From Pictodentalium vernedei (lineage: Eukaryota > Mollusca > Scaphopoda > Dentaliida > Dentaliidae): a stretch of 64,000 bases of DNA. Positions 23,397 through 35,120 of the stretch are shown piece by piece. A model generated the notes under the pieces. That model searched no databases. It was not told where the DNA came from and saw only the letters and a program-made list of their open reading frames with translations. Location of the stretch: NCBI GenBank assembly GCA_031216915.1, contig CM062288.1:184414596-184478595 (forward strand), in the 5' to 3' direction. Position 1 is the stretch's first letter. Every line of letters begins with the position of its first letter. Both the position numbers and the translations under genes were made by a program.

Positions 23397-25600
23397 CGTA
23401 ACTATTGAAGTTCAAAACGTGTCTGCTCATTCTGTTTATTCTGCCGACAGTTTCCTTTGTTTCGTTTTTACTGTTATCCCAAAGAGTGACCACTGAAAAC
23501 AATAACTGTGGGCTGTTAATGCAATGGCTGGTCGATATTTCCTGGAGTGCTTGGCATTCTTGGAGATGATGTGCAGTTATGTGTTGATCGTACGCAGTTG
23601 TTGTTTGAAGAGGCGAGAGGTCATTTTGACAGATCGTGTTTTTTTTGTTTGTTTTTTTTTTAAGTCTAATAATGCACTCGACACTGGGTATTTTAATGAC
23701 TTCTTCATTATTCTAGTGCATTATACTTTATGGAAATGTTTTCTTCCTTGAATGTTTCCATCCTTCCTTCGATGGGACAATACAATTAGCATCCACTGTA
23801 CTGTACGAATCCATTTTTGAGTCCAGACAATTTGTTCAACTTCATTGAAGATTAGGCTCCAACCTATGGTCTGTTATCTCATCTCATCTTATCTCCTTTT
23901 ATCTCATATTATGTTATCTAATCTTATTTCAGCTCATCCTACCTTGCTTCATCTCTCCTTTCCTAAAACATCTTCATTCAGAACCATGCTTTATTTTTTT
24001 CACCGCATTATGAACATGCTCTTGCCGAGATTGTGATGATGCGGAGTAGAATAATTACAATAATAATGAAGTTCATAGCCTCAGTTCCACAATGTGCTTG
24101 CGGGCTTTACAATCGAGAGCACGCGTGGTATGTAAGTAAATATGCTCTGCGGCTGAATGAGTCTGTGGTGGGGTAATGAAGATAATCGTAACGCTAAAGA
24201 GGAATACAACATACTTTCGTATCTTCATTTCCTTATCTTGTCTTTATTCAGTCTTTGTACAATTGCCATGATGCCAGAGCATGCTCAACTCCGCTACTTT
24301 TGTCCGGCTCCGATACTCTTGTAGAGAGTGATGTAAGCCTGGTCTGTCTCGGAACAAACCCAAATTTAAGGATAACGTATACATACGTGTTTGATGTTAC
24401 GACAACTTCTCATGGAAAATAAAATCACTTCTTCTGACACACACACCTTCATGTTTATCACTTCTTCTGACGCACATACCTCCATGTTTATACTGATAGA
24501 GGTGGCAGGAAGACGGCCAATATAGCCATGCTGCTTCCCAACAGAATAGCGTTATTTCCTTATTAACTATTGTCACTTTGTACTTTTATATTCTGTTGAA
24601 TAAAATTTATTTACGGGACCAGACCACTGATGATGGATCACCCCAGACCAGTCCACTCTCCCCAGACCGCAGTATTTTCCAGTCAGGTGCTCTTCTCCAT
24701 ATACCAATTCCACACTGTTGCAAGAACAGTGGTAGAACTATGATTTTATGTGCTTTCTATCACCACTCTTGTGACCAGATGTATTCTAAAGTCATCAAAA
24801 TCAATACAATTGTGTCAGGTGTCGCCAGGTCATGGTCCGGCATGTCCTTTCTTTCTCTGTGAGTTCAGATACCATGAAGTCTACATGCCACTCACTCTCA
24901 GAATGCAATGTGGTGTAACATTATACACACATGTGTTTTCTTGACAGGTCATATCTTCCAGTTGATAGATCTACGTCCTATGTAGCCTAGCAAACAACAG
25001 AATGTGATCAGATTTCAGATGAATTCAAGGAATTAGAATGACCATTTGTTTCCAGTCTCAGATATGAGCCACCCTCCTGGGCATTTTTGTCACGGTGTGA
25101 ATCACAGACTGAACTGACATACATTTGCCAGTGATATAATACCGTGAACGTTTGAGTCCCCAGTATATTTATTATCAAAATTACTTTCTATTTTTTCCAA
25201 TAGCATCTTCATCTACACCATACCCTTCGCGATTGCTGGTCTTCAGAATTGATCACTTGGCACTCCTCGTGAGTTGGAAGAAAAAATGCATATAGCATTT
25301 CAATTTATTTCATGCTATTCTGGATGAAATCGGTCTGTAAATAGTGGAGGGGGGGGGGGGGGTTGCGGTTGTTTGTTTGTTTATTTTTTCATGTATGTAG
25401 CAAACCCTTTTTGAGTGCAAAAAGAAAAGCAGTATTTGTACTGTATATGAACATCCTTTTTTGAAGCACTTGTGAATTGGCTTCATTTGAAATCTTTTAG
25501 TTGTCATGAGCTCTGAAAGTAAGTCTGTTTGGAACCTCAGAATTTTGGTTAGCCCTTTTGAAGATCTGTTACTGGGGAAGATTTCAGAAATAATAGATTT
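23397..25600. other. Non-coding intron sequence
   Basis: The first bases may be LINE 3' untranslated sequence. A (T/C)ATCT-rich tract lies at 23876-23950, an almost exact short duplication (cacttcttctgac) at 24425-24475, and a G run at 25349-25362. No exon or element is recognised. Confidence 0.4.
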
Positions 25601-25850
25601 TTAACCCTTTGCCCAATGTAACGGCCAAAACCGGCCAGCACTATTCACAAAAATTGCCATTCAATTTTCATTATTTTTCCATTTTTGCATCAAAAACATA
25701 GCTTATGACCACTCATTGGAATGAGCTCATTGAGCATGTTCCAATGAGGTGTCATAAGCTATGTTTTTGACACAAAAAATGAAAAAAAATAATTACTCTG
25801 TAATTTTGTTTGCAAGTGTCGTCTGCTTTTCATGTTAGGTAGAGGGTTAA
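25601..25850. mobile_element. Palindromic TTAA MITE, copy 5 (second subtype)
   Basis: TTAACCCTTTGCCCAATG... and ...GGTAGAGGGTTAA. The foldback (aacatagcttatgaccactc, centre ggaatgagctcattgagc) is the same subtype as 13742, and 'aagtgtcgtctgcttttcat' is shared at the right side. Confidence 0.7.
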
Positions 25851-26368
25851 AAGGATATAAGTTATTGTAAAATTTTCATTAAATTAAAATACCTGAGTTT
25901 CAGGTTCATTTTGAACAAGATAGGAAAGATATAAACATAAGAAGCTGAATAACTTGCATTTTATTCACTTTTGGTCAGACCGGACTGCTTTGGACCAGTC
26001 CAGGCTGCTGTACCAGGCTGTTGGGGTCTGAACCATAACAGTCTGGACTGCCTGATCAGTGAACTGGTCCATTCTGCCCCATCACTAGCTGCCAAGGTAC
26101 TGTAACTTCCATCAGCAAGACCACTGAGAGCCTTCGTGTTGGAACATGTTCCACATGTGAGGCAGCTCATCAAGCTTAGAACTAGATAGAACTGGAGCAG
26201 ACAGAGGTGTGGGTGGGTGTGTCTGCATGAGCCTCAGTTCCTAAATTTTTCACCCAAGGAACTGGCAACAGAAATAAATGTTTTACATAGAAGTAACCAG
26301 CTTAGAATTTGTTATATGCAAACAAAATCATGAATCTGCATTGAGGCATCTATTTTATATCTTTCCAG

Positions 26369-26419
26369 AAGCCATGGTTTGGTTATTCAAAACATTTTTG
26401 GATCGGCTATCCTCATCAT
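26369..26419 (+). CDS. Ceramide synthase exon (KPWF...YPHH)
   Basis: Acceptor atctttccag, donor gtaagt. The 17 codons read KPWFGYSKHFWIGYPHH, phase 0 at both ends. Family members usually have (K/T)PW(L/F)W(D/N)xRxCW(Y/x)xYPxQ here, so length, the two Trp positions and the YP motif agree, while the W(D/N) and Cys positions are changed. The exon is tiny and diverged, so its assignment leans on position, phase and length; the flanking exons make it convincing. Confidence 0.75.
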
Positions 26420-26505
26420 GTAAGTCAGTTTTTCTATTGAAGTATTCTGTTTTTTATTCATTTGCCTTTTTATTGGAAGAATGTTCAGAGGCAGATGAAC
26501 TCTGA

Positions 26506-26710
26506 TTAACCCTTTACCCAATGCACCCAATATCAAAATTTGTTATTTTAATTATTTTTTCATATTTTTCAAAAACTTTTGACAAAACCATATCATGTGA
26601 CCCTTCATTGGAATAAGGTCATTGAGTTTTTCTTGAATTTTTTCGAAAAATAAAGTTTTTTAAATGTACAATTTGTAAATTATGCATGCTGATGCAGGCG
26701 ATTATTAATT
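26506..26710. mobile_element. Palindromic TTAA MITE, partly decayed
   Basis: The left end TTAACCCTTTACCCAATGC and the arm aaccatatcatgtgaccctt are clear; the right arm is largely deleted and the right end is degenerate (gctgatgcaggcgatt remains). Confidence 0.55.
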
Positions 26711-26914
26711 AATATCTGTATGGATAGACTATATTCGAAAAGGTAGCTATGAATTGGAGTTTCCTAAAATGGAATGTTAGAGTTTTAGGTGCAATAAATA
26801 GTTTTTTCTTGCTCATTTCTGTCAGTAAATATTCTTTTCATTTTCTAACTTAATTTCTAGAACTAAAATGACCCTATCCTTCTCTTCAATGTCTTTAGGC
26901 TTAGAAACCAATTG

Positions 26915-27050
26915 TTATATTGTGAGATCAGAATTAGAATTGTTTCTTGGAAAATGATTCTCACAACTAAAAAAAATAAATTTTAATTCTCGCAAAATGT
27001 TCATTTGATTTTGGTAATTGATTCTAGAAGTGTCCATGAAGGCCTGGAGA
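26915..27050 (+). repeat. Dispersed repeat fragment (pair with 22065-22180)
   Basis: It repeats the 'gattctcacaa ... caaaatgttcattt' order of the earlier copy; 'attttgctcccacataata' at 27063 also occurs at 22519. Confidence 0.4.
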
Positions 27051-27113
27051 ATTCTGCTTATATTTTGCTCCCACATAATAAGGTAGTGCATAGGCATGCA
27101 CCCACTCCTCTAT

Positions 27114-28193
27114 TTTTTAGCTCACCTGCGCAAAGCTCAAAGGGAACTTTACTGATTACTTTACGCCCTTTGTCATGCATCCATTTGTTGTCTGTCGTCT
27201 GGTATGTACTTTACATTAACGACTTCTACTGAAAAACTACTTAACCAAATTAAATGAAATTTCACCCAAGTCACTGGGTGACTTTTTTCTATCAATTTGG
27301 CCTCCGTCGTCTATTGTCCTGCATCCATAAACATTTCACATTTTCATCATCTTCTCTGGAACTGCTGAGCAGATTTGAACCAAACTTGGCAGGAATGGTC
27401 ACTTGGAGGTCCTCTACAAATGATCCTCATTTTGTTCCCATCGGATGAAAAACACGGCCGCCAAAGGCATTCTTTGATTCTAATTAGTTGATTTTTAAAA
27501 ATCTTCTCCTCTGAAACTACAAAGCCAAATGTTTTGAAACTTCGCATGGTTGATGAATAGGATATCCTCTACCAACGATTCTCATTTAATGTTGATCGGG
27601 GTGCAAAAATGGCTGCAATTGCATCTCATAGTTACCATGGAAACCCTATGGGAAATCACATTTTCATCCTCTTCTCTGGAACTACTGAGCCGATGTGAAC
27701 CATACTTGGCAGAAATGGTCTATGGGAGGTTCTCTACAAACTGTCCCTATTTTGTTCCTATCAGATGAAAAACATGACAGCCAGAGGCATTCTTTGATTC
27801 TGATTGGTGGATTTTCAAAAATCTCCTCTGAAACCACAAGGCCAAACGTTTTGACACTTCACATGATTGATGACTGGGACACCCTCTAACAATGGTCCTC
27901 ATTTAATGTTGATTGGGTTGCAAATGCAAACATGGCCGCAATTGTGGCTCATAGTTACCATGGAAACCCTATGGAAAATCACATTTTCATCTTCTTATAT
28001 GAAACTACTTGACCAGTGTGAACCAAACTTGGCAAAATAATGTATGGACAATCCTCTGAAAACAATCATCATTCTGTTTCACTCAGATGAATGAGCATGG
28101 CAGCCAGCTGCATTTTTTGATTCTGATTAGAATAATTGAGGGATATGTAATTCTTCCAGGTGAGTGATTCCAGGCTCTTTAGAGCCTCTTGTT
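27114..28193 (+). mobile_element. Type III minisatellite element, ~315-bp units
   Basis: It opens ttttagctcacctgcgcaaa and closes ccaggtgagtgattccaggc then ctcttgtt, the same end logic as the type I element. Inside are about 2.7 units of ~315 bp ('cacattttcatc.tcttctc', 'gaaccaaacttggca', 'atagttaccatggaaaccct'). Frames inside are repeat-driven and not genes. Confidence 0.7.
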
Positions 28194-28797
28194 AATTTTA
28201 GTTTGCTTTCATAAAGGTTTATAGTAAAGCAGGAACATTAATGTCCTATGGACACAAATGGTGGGTTGTTCTGCTGGTGAGATTAAGCAGTAGGCGAATT
28301 GGCAGATGGGCATCTATTGCAATGGGGCACCGGGGCATAGCCATCCTTGTTGTTAATCTAGGTTTGCTTTGAGTTTTCAAGGATTTTGAGTGATTTTATG
28401 CAAAAGGCGGAAAGGTCCATTGGGTGGAGAAAAGAAAATTCCCCCATTGGACTCTGCATTCTAGCCTCCAGTTATGAATATGACATTGACACAATCAGAC
28501 TTTAAACACCACCTACCCTAGAAACTGGAAGATAGATAGTTTCCTGGGCCTGGAAAAATGACCCCTTTTAGCATTACAGGAACGTTAGACATTTAAATCA
28601 TCTGACATGGACAAGAGTTATAAAAAAATTACATAACTTCATTCTCTGTGGTGTTAACTGACCCTAGATTCTGAATATGACTTTAAATGCTCTCTTGAAT
28701 AACTTCCCCAGATGACTCATTAAACCTCTGCATTCTGATGTCAAAATGGCAAAGTTTTCACCAGCAAATATTTCCCATAATGCAGAGTGATATTTAA
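28194..28797. other. Non-coding intron sequence
   Basis: No exon, repeat or hairpin recognised apart from sequence resembling 20110-20170 ('tgatgtcaaaat', 'gcaaat.ttt.cccataatgca') just before the hairpin at 28798. Confidence 0.4.
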
Positions 28798-28848
28798 CCA
28801 AATATAACTTGTTTGACAAGTGAGCTCTGTCAAACAAGATATAATTGG
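28798..28848. repeat. Hairpin with TTGTTTGACA core
   Basis: ccaaatataacttgtttgac pairs with tgtcaaacaagatataattgg around agtgagctc. Confidence 0.65.
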
Positions 28849-29486
28849 TAAAATTCATAGTTAAACAAGAAAAAACAGAGTGATTGGAGAAAATTATATT
28901 GTACCACCAGATTGCTAGGGGCTAAGGCTCCTTACGGCATCTTGAGTTTTTTTGCAACTCAATATTTACCACCATTACCAGTGGCCCAGACCACCTGTCC
29001 TGTTCAATAGCATAAGGCCATGTGCTAAAATTTTGAACCCCGCCAACCCCCTAAATTAAGCCAGCATAATAAAAAACTAGAGTCCTGTATGGCACTCCAT
29101 ACATGCTGTCTGCACATGCAGAGAGCACCAGGAAGTTACCCCCATTCCAGCCTGTAACCATTCTTTTGTTTAACCTCCTTTGTAAGCAATTCAGGCTTTA
29201 CATGATCTCTCAGAATTCAAAATTATTGATGACTTCAAATGCTACATCAATAGGAATGTATTTCTACAAGAACACCAGTGATTGTATTCGGGAGGATGGC
29301 AGACCGGAACATTTTAAATCAGAACACTGCTTTCTAAAATTTACTTTGAAAAGTTTAGAAACCTGTGTTGTCCTTGTTTTGTGTCTTTCTCTGAGCATAA
29401 CTGTTTGTTTATTTTGCATAAAAAATGTCTTCTGAGTGTTTTCTTTCTCCTTGTTCCTCCAGATGTTTCTGACACTATTTGGTTTT

Positions 29487-30660
29487 TGGCTCACCGAAGG
29501 GAGCTTAACTTATGACTTGTCGTCCGTTGTCGTCCATCGTGAACTTTACATTATCGACTTCTCCTCACATAATACTGTACCAAATTGAACCAAATTTGAT
29601 GTGCATATTCCTTATCATATGTCAATTCAAGTTTGTTCAAAGAAACTTGCCGAGCCCACAGGGGGTACCACAAGGGGCATAACTCTGATAGCATCCATAA
29701 ATTTTTTCAAAAATTCAAAAAACTCTTCTTCTTCAGATCCACCAATCAGAATCTTTTCATATGTGTTATACAACATCTCTAGGGGGGACAGCTTCAAGTT
29801 TGTTCAAAGCAAGTCCCAGGGTTAAGATTTTGGCTCTCAATTGGAGCCCGAATTTTAACTTAATGCAATATGTGGAATATTCTTTAAAAATCTTCTTCTT
29901 CAGATCCACCAATTGAAACCTTTTGATATTTGGTATACAACATCTCTAGGGGGGCAGATTCAAGTTTGTTCAAATCGGGTCCCTGAGTTAGTATTTGGGC
30001 TCTCCATTGGAGCCCAAAGTTTAACTTGGTGCAATTTGAGGAAATTTCTTTAAAAATCTTCTTCTTCAGATCCACCAGTCAGAATCCTTTCATGTTTGGT
30101 ATACAACATCTGCAGGGGGGCAGATTCAAGTTTGTTCAAATCGAGTCCCTGGATTAATAATTGGGCTCCCTATAGGGGCCAAATTTTAATCTAGTGAAAT
30201 ATCAGGAAATTTTTCATTAAAAATCTTCAGATCTACCAGTCAGAACCCTTTCATATTTGGTATACAACATCTCTAGGGGGATCAGATTAACGTTTTTTTT
30301 CAAATCAGGTCCCTGAGTTAGTATTTGGGCTCTCTATTTGAGCCCAAAGTTTAACTTGGTACAATTTGAGGAAATTTCTCTAAAAATCTTCTTCTTCAAA
30401 TCCACCAGTCAGAATCCTTTCATGTTTGATATACATCATCTGTAGGGGGGGCCAGATTCAAGTTTGTACAAATTGAGTTCCTTGGTCAATATTTGGGCTC
30501 CCTATGGGAGCCCAAATTTCAACTTAGTGTAATATGATATAATTCTTTAAAAATCTTCTTTTGGATCCACCAGTCAGGATCCTCTCACATTTGGTATACA
30601 TCATCTCTAGGGGACCAGATTCAAATTTGTTAAAATCGTGTTCCTCGGTTAATATCATTT
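29487..30660 (+). repeat. Type I minisatellite element, ~6 units
   Basis: It opens ttggctcaccgaagggagctt with a cgtccgttgtcgtccatcg stretch. Units of ~165-180 bp follow (cttcttcttcagatccacca, atatttggtatacaaca, attcaagtttgttcaa). The closing CTCTTGTT end is missing, so the 3' side is truncated. Confidence 0.7.
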
Positions 30661-31312
30661 CACTGTTCATAAAATTCAAATTTCTTACTAAATTTCTTTT
30701 TATTTTAGTTTTTATTTTGTTTTGAATCAAATTTTGAAACTCTTAAAATTTAGGCCTTTGTAACCCAACACGGAAATAACCTGACATGCACATTAATGAC
30801 CATTAATTGGTCTGTATATTTCCGTGATCAAAATGGTTGCGCCCAGTGATAATGTGTTTATGATGTGAACGTCAAGAAAAACAACACACAAACTTGAAAG
30901 TTTGATCTGCTAAGTTGAGGCATTGTGTAATACCGTCAACAAATTAAAGTGAAAGGAAATGGGGAAATGTTTGTTTTGGTTGGAAAATCCCAAATACGCA
31001 AACTAGATTAGTAGGAACACGAAACTCAAAACAAAGTCAGAGGCAAAATGGCTCGTCTGTGACAAGTGTTTTGACGTCTCAAATACAGGGGAAGTGGCAT
31101 TAACAAGACATGAGCCCTCCAGAAAACATACTATTTTGGATAAAAAAAAAACAAATAAAAAAAACGAAAAACAACACAGCCAACAGTTGTTGATTGACTT
31201 GCTACTGAAGAATTTTAATAGTTTTGGTTCATCAGTTGTGATAACTGGCACTGGCAGTAAGCTTAAACACCAACACATTGCATGTCCATTTAAGTGTTTT
31301 GTAAGATATATT
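30661..31312. other. Non-coding intron sequence
   Basis: Unique sequence inside the putative DIRS relic; the frames on both strands at 31003-31327 have low-complexity Lys/Phe composition and no domain. Confidence 0.35.
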
Positions 31313-31348
31313 TTTAGCTGTGACTAGCAGCTCTATAAGTGGCAATGT

Positions 31349-31428
31349 CGGTCTGTCTGTCTGTCTGTCTGTCGGTCTGTCTGTCGGTCTGTCTGTCTGT
31401 CGGTTGGTCGGTCGGTCAGTCTGCCTGT
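31349..31428. repeat. (GTCT)n / (GTCG) microsatellite
   Basis: Uninterrupted and slightly varied gtctgtctgtcggtctg units. They lie inside a block opening agctgtgactagcagctct (31317), probably another small nonautonomous element. Confidence 0.85.
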
Positions 31429-32328
31429 GACCAACGTGTTTTAAAACTCAATAACTTTTGAAATACTTGTTGGAATGACTTTATATTTGGCATGTAAGTG
31501 TATCTTATTGATGTCTAGCCACTGATCAATGCATGTGTTGTTCCAAATATTTTTCTTGGAGTTATGGCCCTTGATGAACTTAGAATTTTTTGAGATTGCA
31601 CCACCCGTCGCAGCTACGGCGTCGATGTCGCGATTTTTTATTTATCTGGACACCCTAGAGACTAAAAAAATATGCTTTGATGGCTTCGAAGGGTATGGAA
31701 AAAATAGAGGAGGGTCTGGAAAAAGTATGGAAAAAGTATGGAATTTTTTTTCTTTGTAGGTGTGGGAACCCTGGAACCAGGCTACCTAAGAATAACAGTT
31801 CTTGGGTATCCCTCAAATCTCTCAAATTAGGCCCTGTTCTGTGTTCCTTGCATTTGGGGAAATGCATAGTTTTACAAAATTTAATGAGTTTATACTCCAG
31901 GTTAGGATTTTTCTATTATATAGAGATCTACAAGCTGTCAGGAGCTGTATAGTTAATATTGACAGTTGTTGACCGCCAAGTTTATCTCCAATCCCTTTTA
32001 GAGATTCCCTTCTGGAGTTAATTATGAAAGCCTGCTTATAGCTCTTCTCCATAGACCTGCATTAGCCCTCCGTCTTTTATTAATTCAGCTGGTGTGGCCT
32101 GTAGTAATGGTGGATAAATATTGGAAATTTAAAATATTTTCTATATTTAATATACCACTGTCCCTGACAGGAAGAGCTCTCCCATGAGTTGTTTACTTCC
32201 CCTCCCACATTAGAGTGGAGGCGGTTAAAACTTTAGCGATTGTCCTTTTTCTATCAAATAAAGTAGCCAGCTGGTCTGGACTAGGTGTCAGAAATGTAGG
32301 AATTATTTTAAATTTCCAATTTTTTTTT

Positions 32329-32872
32329 TAGCTCAACTGACTGAAAGTCAGTTGGAGCTATTGCCAACATTTGGTGTCCGTCGTCTGTTCTCTGTTAACT
32401 TTTGAAACTTTTCTTCTTCTTCTTCAAAACCACTGGGCTAAATTCAAATAGATCATCTTTGGAGTATACCCTTTCAACTTTGTTCAAATGAAGCTGCTGC
32501 CAACATCAGGCTGGGGTTAAAAATGTTTAAAAATCTTCTTCTCATGAACCATCAGAGAGAATGCTTTGATATTTGGTGCGGAACTTTCTTTGGTGGTGAA
32601 AGTTTGTTCAAGACAAGTTTGTAGGTCAATATTTGGCCTCTCTGTGGGAGCATGTCCATTTTGGGCTCCACCCAAAATTTCTAATTCAAGAATGGATGGG
32701 CTGATTTGAACCAAATTTAGCATGTACTTGTAGTATAATTGGGTTATAAGTGCTTGATTGATGTCTGGAAGAATTTGTTTTGCAGCCCCATGGGAATCCC
32801 AGGAGCTAAAAAAATATAAAAAATTCAAATGTCCATATTTCAAAAACGGCACGGACCAGAATATTGTTTTCT
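32329..32872 (+). repeat. Type I element, left part (interrupted)
   Basis: It starts with a perfect hairpin (agctcaactgactgaaagtc / agttggagct) and the gtccgtcgtctgt stretch, then the type I head. It is cut at 32872 by a type II element and resumes at 33739. Confidence 0.7.
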
Positions 32873-33738
32873 AGTTTAACTTGACAAAGTCAAGATAAGC
32901 TATTGCCATCACCTGTGCGAAAGTCTGTAGGTCTGTTCATATTTTATTTAGCACAGGCTACACTCTGTATTTATTGTCCGATCATCACAAAATTTCATAT
33001 CAGCTTCAAGGTCATGTCTTGATGAGAACGTCCCATTTTGGTTGCAGTCAGTCAACTGTGATGGCTGCATGGGCCCAAAACCCAGAAAGCTTTAGCACAG
33101 TTTACATGTCGTATTTATGAAGAGGTTTCATTGTAACTTGGTAGGATGACTCTGTATAATGTCTTGATGAGAATGTCCTATTTTGGTCAGGTTTAGTCAA
33201 CTGTGATGGCCACGGGCATGTTACCTAAATTTATTTAGCACAGTCTACAGGTTGCATTTATGAAGGGATTTCATTGTAAATTGGTAGGATGACTTGGTAT
33301 TATGTCGAGATGAGAACATCCCATTTTGGCCATGATTGGTCAACCGTGACCTAGATTTATTTATCACAGTCTACATTTCATATTTATGAAGTGATTTCAT
33401 TGTAACTTGGTCACAATCGGTCAGCCATTACCGCCTTTTGGGCCCGTAATCTCGATTCCTTGGTAGGATGACTCATTTTGGAATGATTTTACTGTAACTT
33501 GGTAACTTTTGGTTGACATACATTAACTGTGAGGGCCACATCAACCCAGGCCTCAATTCTTTAGTACAATCTACACCTCAAATTATTCTTGTTGAAAACA
33601 TGTTATGTAGGGTACAGAACTTAACATATTCTCAATTATCACAATTCTTATCTTATTTCATAATCCTTTCATAAACATTGAACATTATCCTTTTCATCAA
33701 ACACTGCACATAGTCAAGTTAAGCTGCAGTGTCATTGC
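32873..33738 (+). mobile_element. Type II minisatellite element, short copy
   Basis: It has the same head (agtttaacttgacaaagtc) and tail (catcaaacactgcac, caagttaagct, cagtgtcattg) as the element at 5209-8458, but only about three to four ~145-bp units. It sits inside a type I element. Confidence 0.75.
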
Positions 33739-34369
33739 TACCTTTGGACCAATAGAATCAGATGGACCAAAAAATTGGTAACGGTTTTGTCATGGGGTGC
33801 CATATGGGGATGCCCACTTTAACACTGTTGGCAATGGGAAAATGTCGAGTGATTATATTTCTTGTGCTCCATCAACTAAGTATTCTTCTTCAGAACCTTT
33901 GGGTCAAATGTAAACTGATTTAGTACAAAGCATGTTGGTAGGGTATACTCTTATGAGTTTTTTTCCCCAAATGTTGCTGCTCCTCTTTGGCATATGGTTA
34001 ATGCCCAAAAAGCATAAAAATGTTTAAGAATCTTCTCATGAACTACCAGAGAGAATGCTTTGATATTTGGTATGAAACTTCCTTTGGTGATGGAGATTAA
34101 AATTTGTTCAAAACAAGGTGGTAGGTCAATATTTGGGTTCTCTGTGGTAGCATGTCCTTTTTGGGCTCCACTCAAAATTTCAATTTCATGAACTGATGGG
34201 CTGATTTGAACCAAAGATGGCATGTAGTATAATTGGGTCATAAGTACTTGATTTATGTCTGAAATTTTTTTTTGCTGCTCCATGGAAACTCCAGGAGCTA
34301 AAAACAGAAAAAAATTCAAATGCCCTTATTTCAAAAAATGCATGTTCAGAATATTTTTTATATGCCCGT
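33739..34369 (+). repeat. Type I element, continuation
   Basis: 'ggaccaatagaatcagatgg' and 'ggtaacggttttgtcatggg' continue the type I head after the nested insertion (compare 15640-15710). The block 33790-34300 is closely repeated at 35128-35720. Confidence 0.65.
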
Positions 34370-35120
34370 TTTATAAAAACGGTTATATTATGTTATGGCG
34401 TTGGCATCCGTCTGTCTGTCTGTTCAGAATTGTTTTCCGGACTTTTTTTTCATTATGGATGGACATATTGAGAAAATTTTTGGTATACAGCTTTGATATG
34501 GATACAAACAGATCAAGTTCAAATTTTGTTCTGCTCAGTTGATTTTGGTGGAGTTACTGCCCTTGAACTTAGTTACCGTTTTCCAGATTTTTTTTGTTAT
34601 GGATTGACAAATTGAGAGAAAAAAAATATATATAGCTTTGTTATGGATACTTACAGATCAAGTTTCAGTTTTGTTAAACTCAGTTTATTTTTGATGGAGT
34701 TACTGCCCTTGAACTTAGTTACCGTTTTCCAGACTTTTTTTTGTTATGGATTGACAAATTGAGAAAAAAAATTATATATAGCTTTGTTATGGATACTTAC
34801 AGATCAAGTTTCAATTTTGTTCCACTCAGTTGATTTTTGGTGGAGTTACTGCCCTTGAACTTAGAATTTTTAGAGTTTTCCAGATGATTTTTCGTTTTCC
34901 GGACTTTTTTCATTATGGTTGAACATATTGAGAAAATTTTGGGTATATAGCTTTGTTGTGGATACTTACAGATCAAGTTTGAATTTTATTCCTCTTGGTT
35001 GATTTATGCTGGATACTGCCCATGAACTTACAATTTTTACCATTTTACAGACTTTTTTTTATGCCCACATTTTAATGTGGCCGTATTATGTCATGGCGTT
35101 GGCGTCCATCCATCCGCACC
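34370..35120 (+). repeat. Tandem ~146-bp element with TATGCCC head
   Basis: The head tatgcccgttttataaaaac then ggttatattatgttatggcg is followed by about four units (ttatggattgacaaattgag, tacagatcaagtt, ggagttactgcccttgaac). A second head starts at 35060 (atgcccacattttaatgtgg), so this is a head-to-tail pair with the second copy truncated. Confidence 0.7.

Larger units (their letters stand above)
28958..32328 (+). mobile_element. Very old DIRS relic: both ends, coding part lost
   Basis: The left end (about 28958-29160) follows the terminal repeat of A, B and C in order: accagtggcccagac, a ggcca...aaaattttg block, cccc-rich phrases, a tatgg...ctccatac pair, and a gcacatgc remnant. The right end (about 32040-32328) follows their 3' sequence: tagccctccgtcttttatta, ttcagctggtgtggcc, an AT-rich stretch, then agctggtctggac and a terminus ggaattattttaaatttcc. 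The interior is now a type I element (29487-30660), a microsatellite and unrecognised sequence. No RT or recombinase frame survives. Confidence 0.5.

Noticed and set aside
22630-24670. Possible long inverted ends built from 'gactggtctgg' phrases around the LINE fragment (also 26000)
   Set aside because: The phrases are short, imperfect and differently spaced; no target duplication was found.
29103-29435. 110-codon open frame with a hydrophobic C terminus
   Set aside because: It overlaps the decayed DIRS terminal repeat, has no splice context and no recognisable domain.
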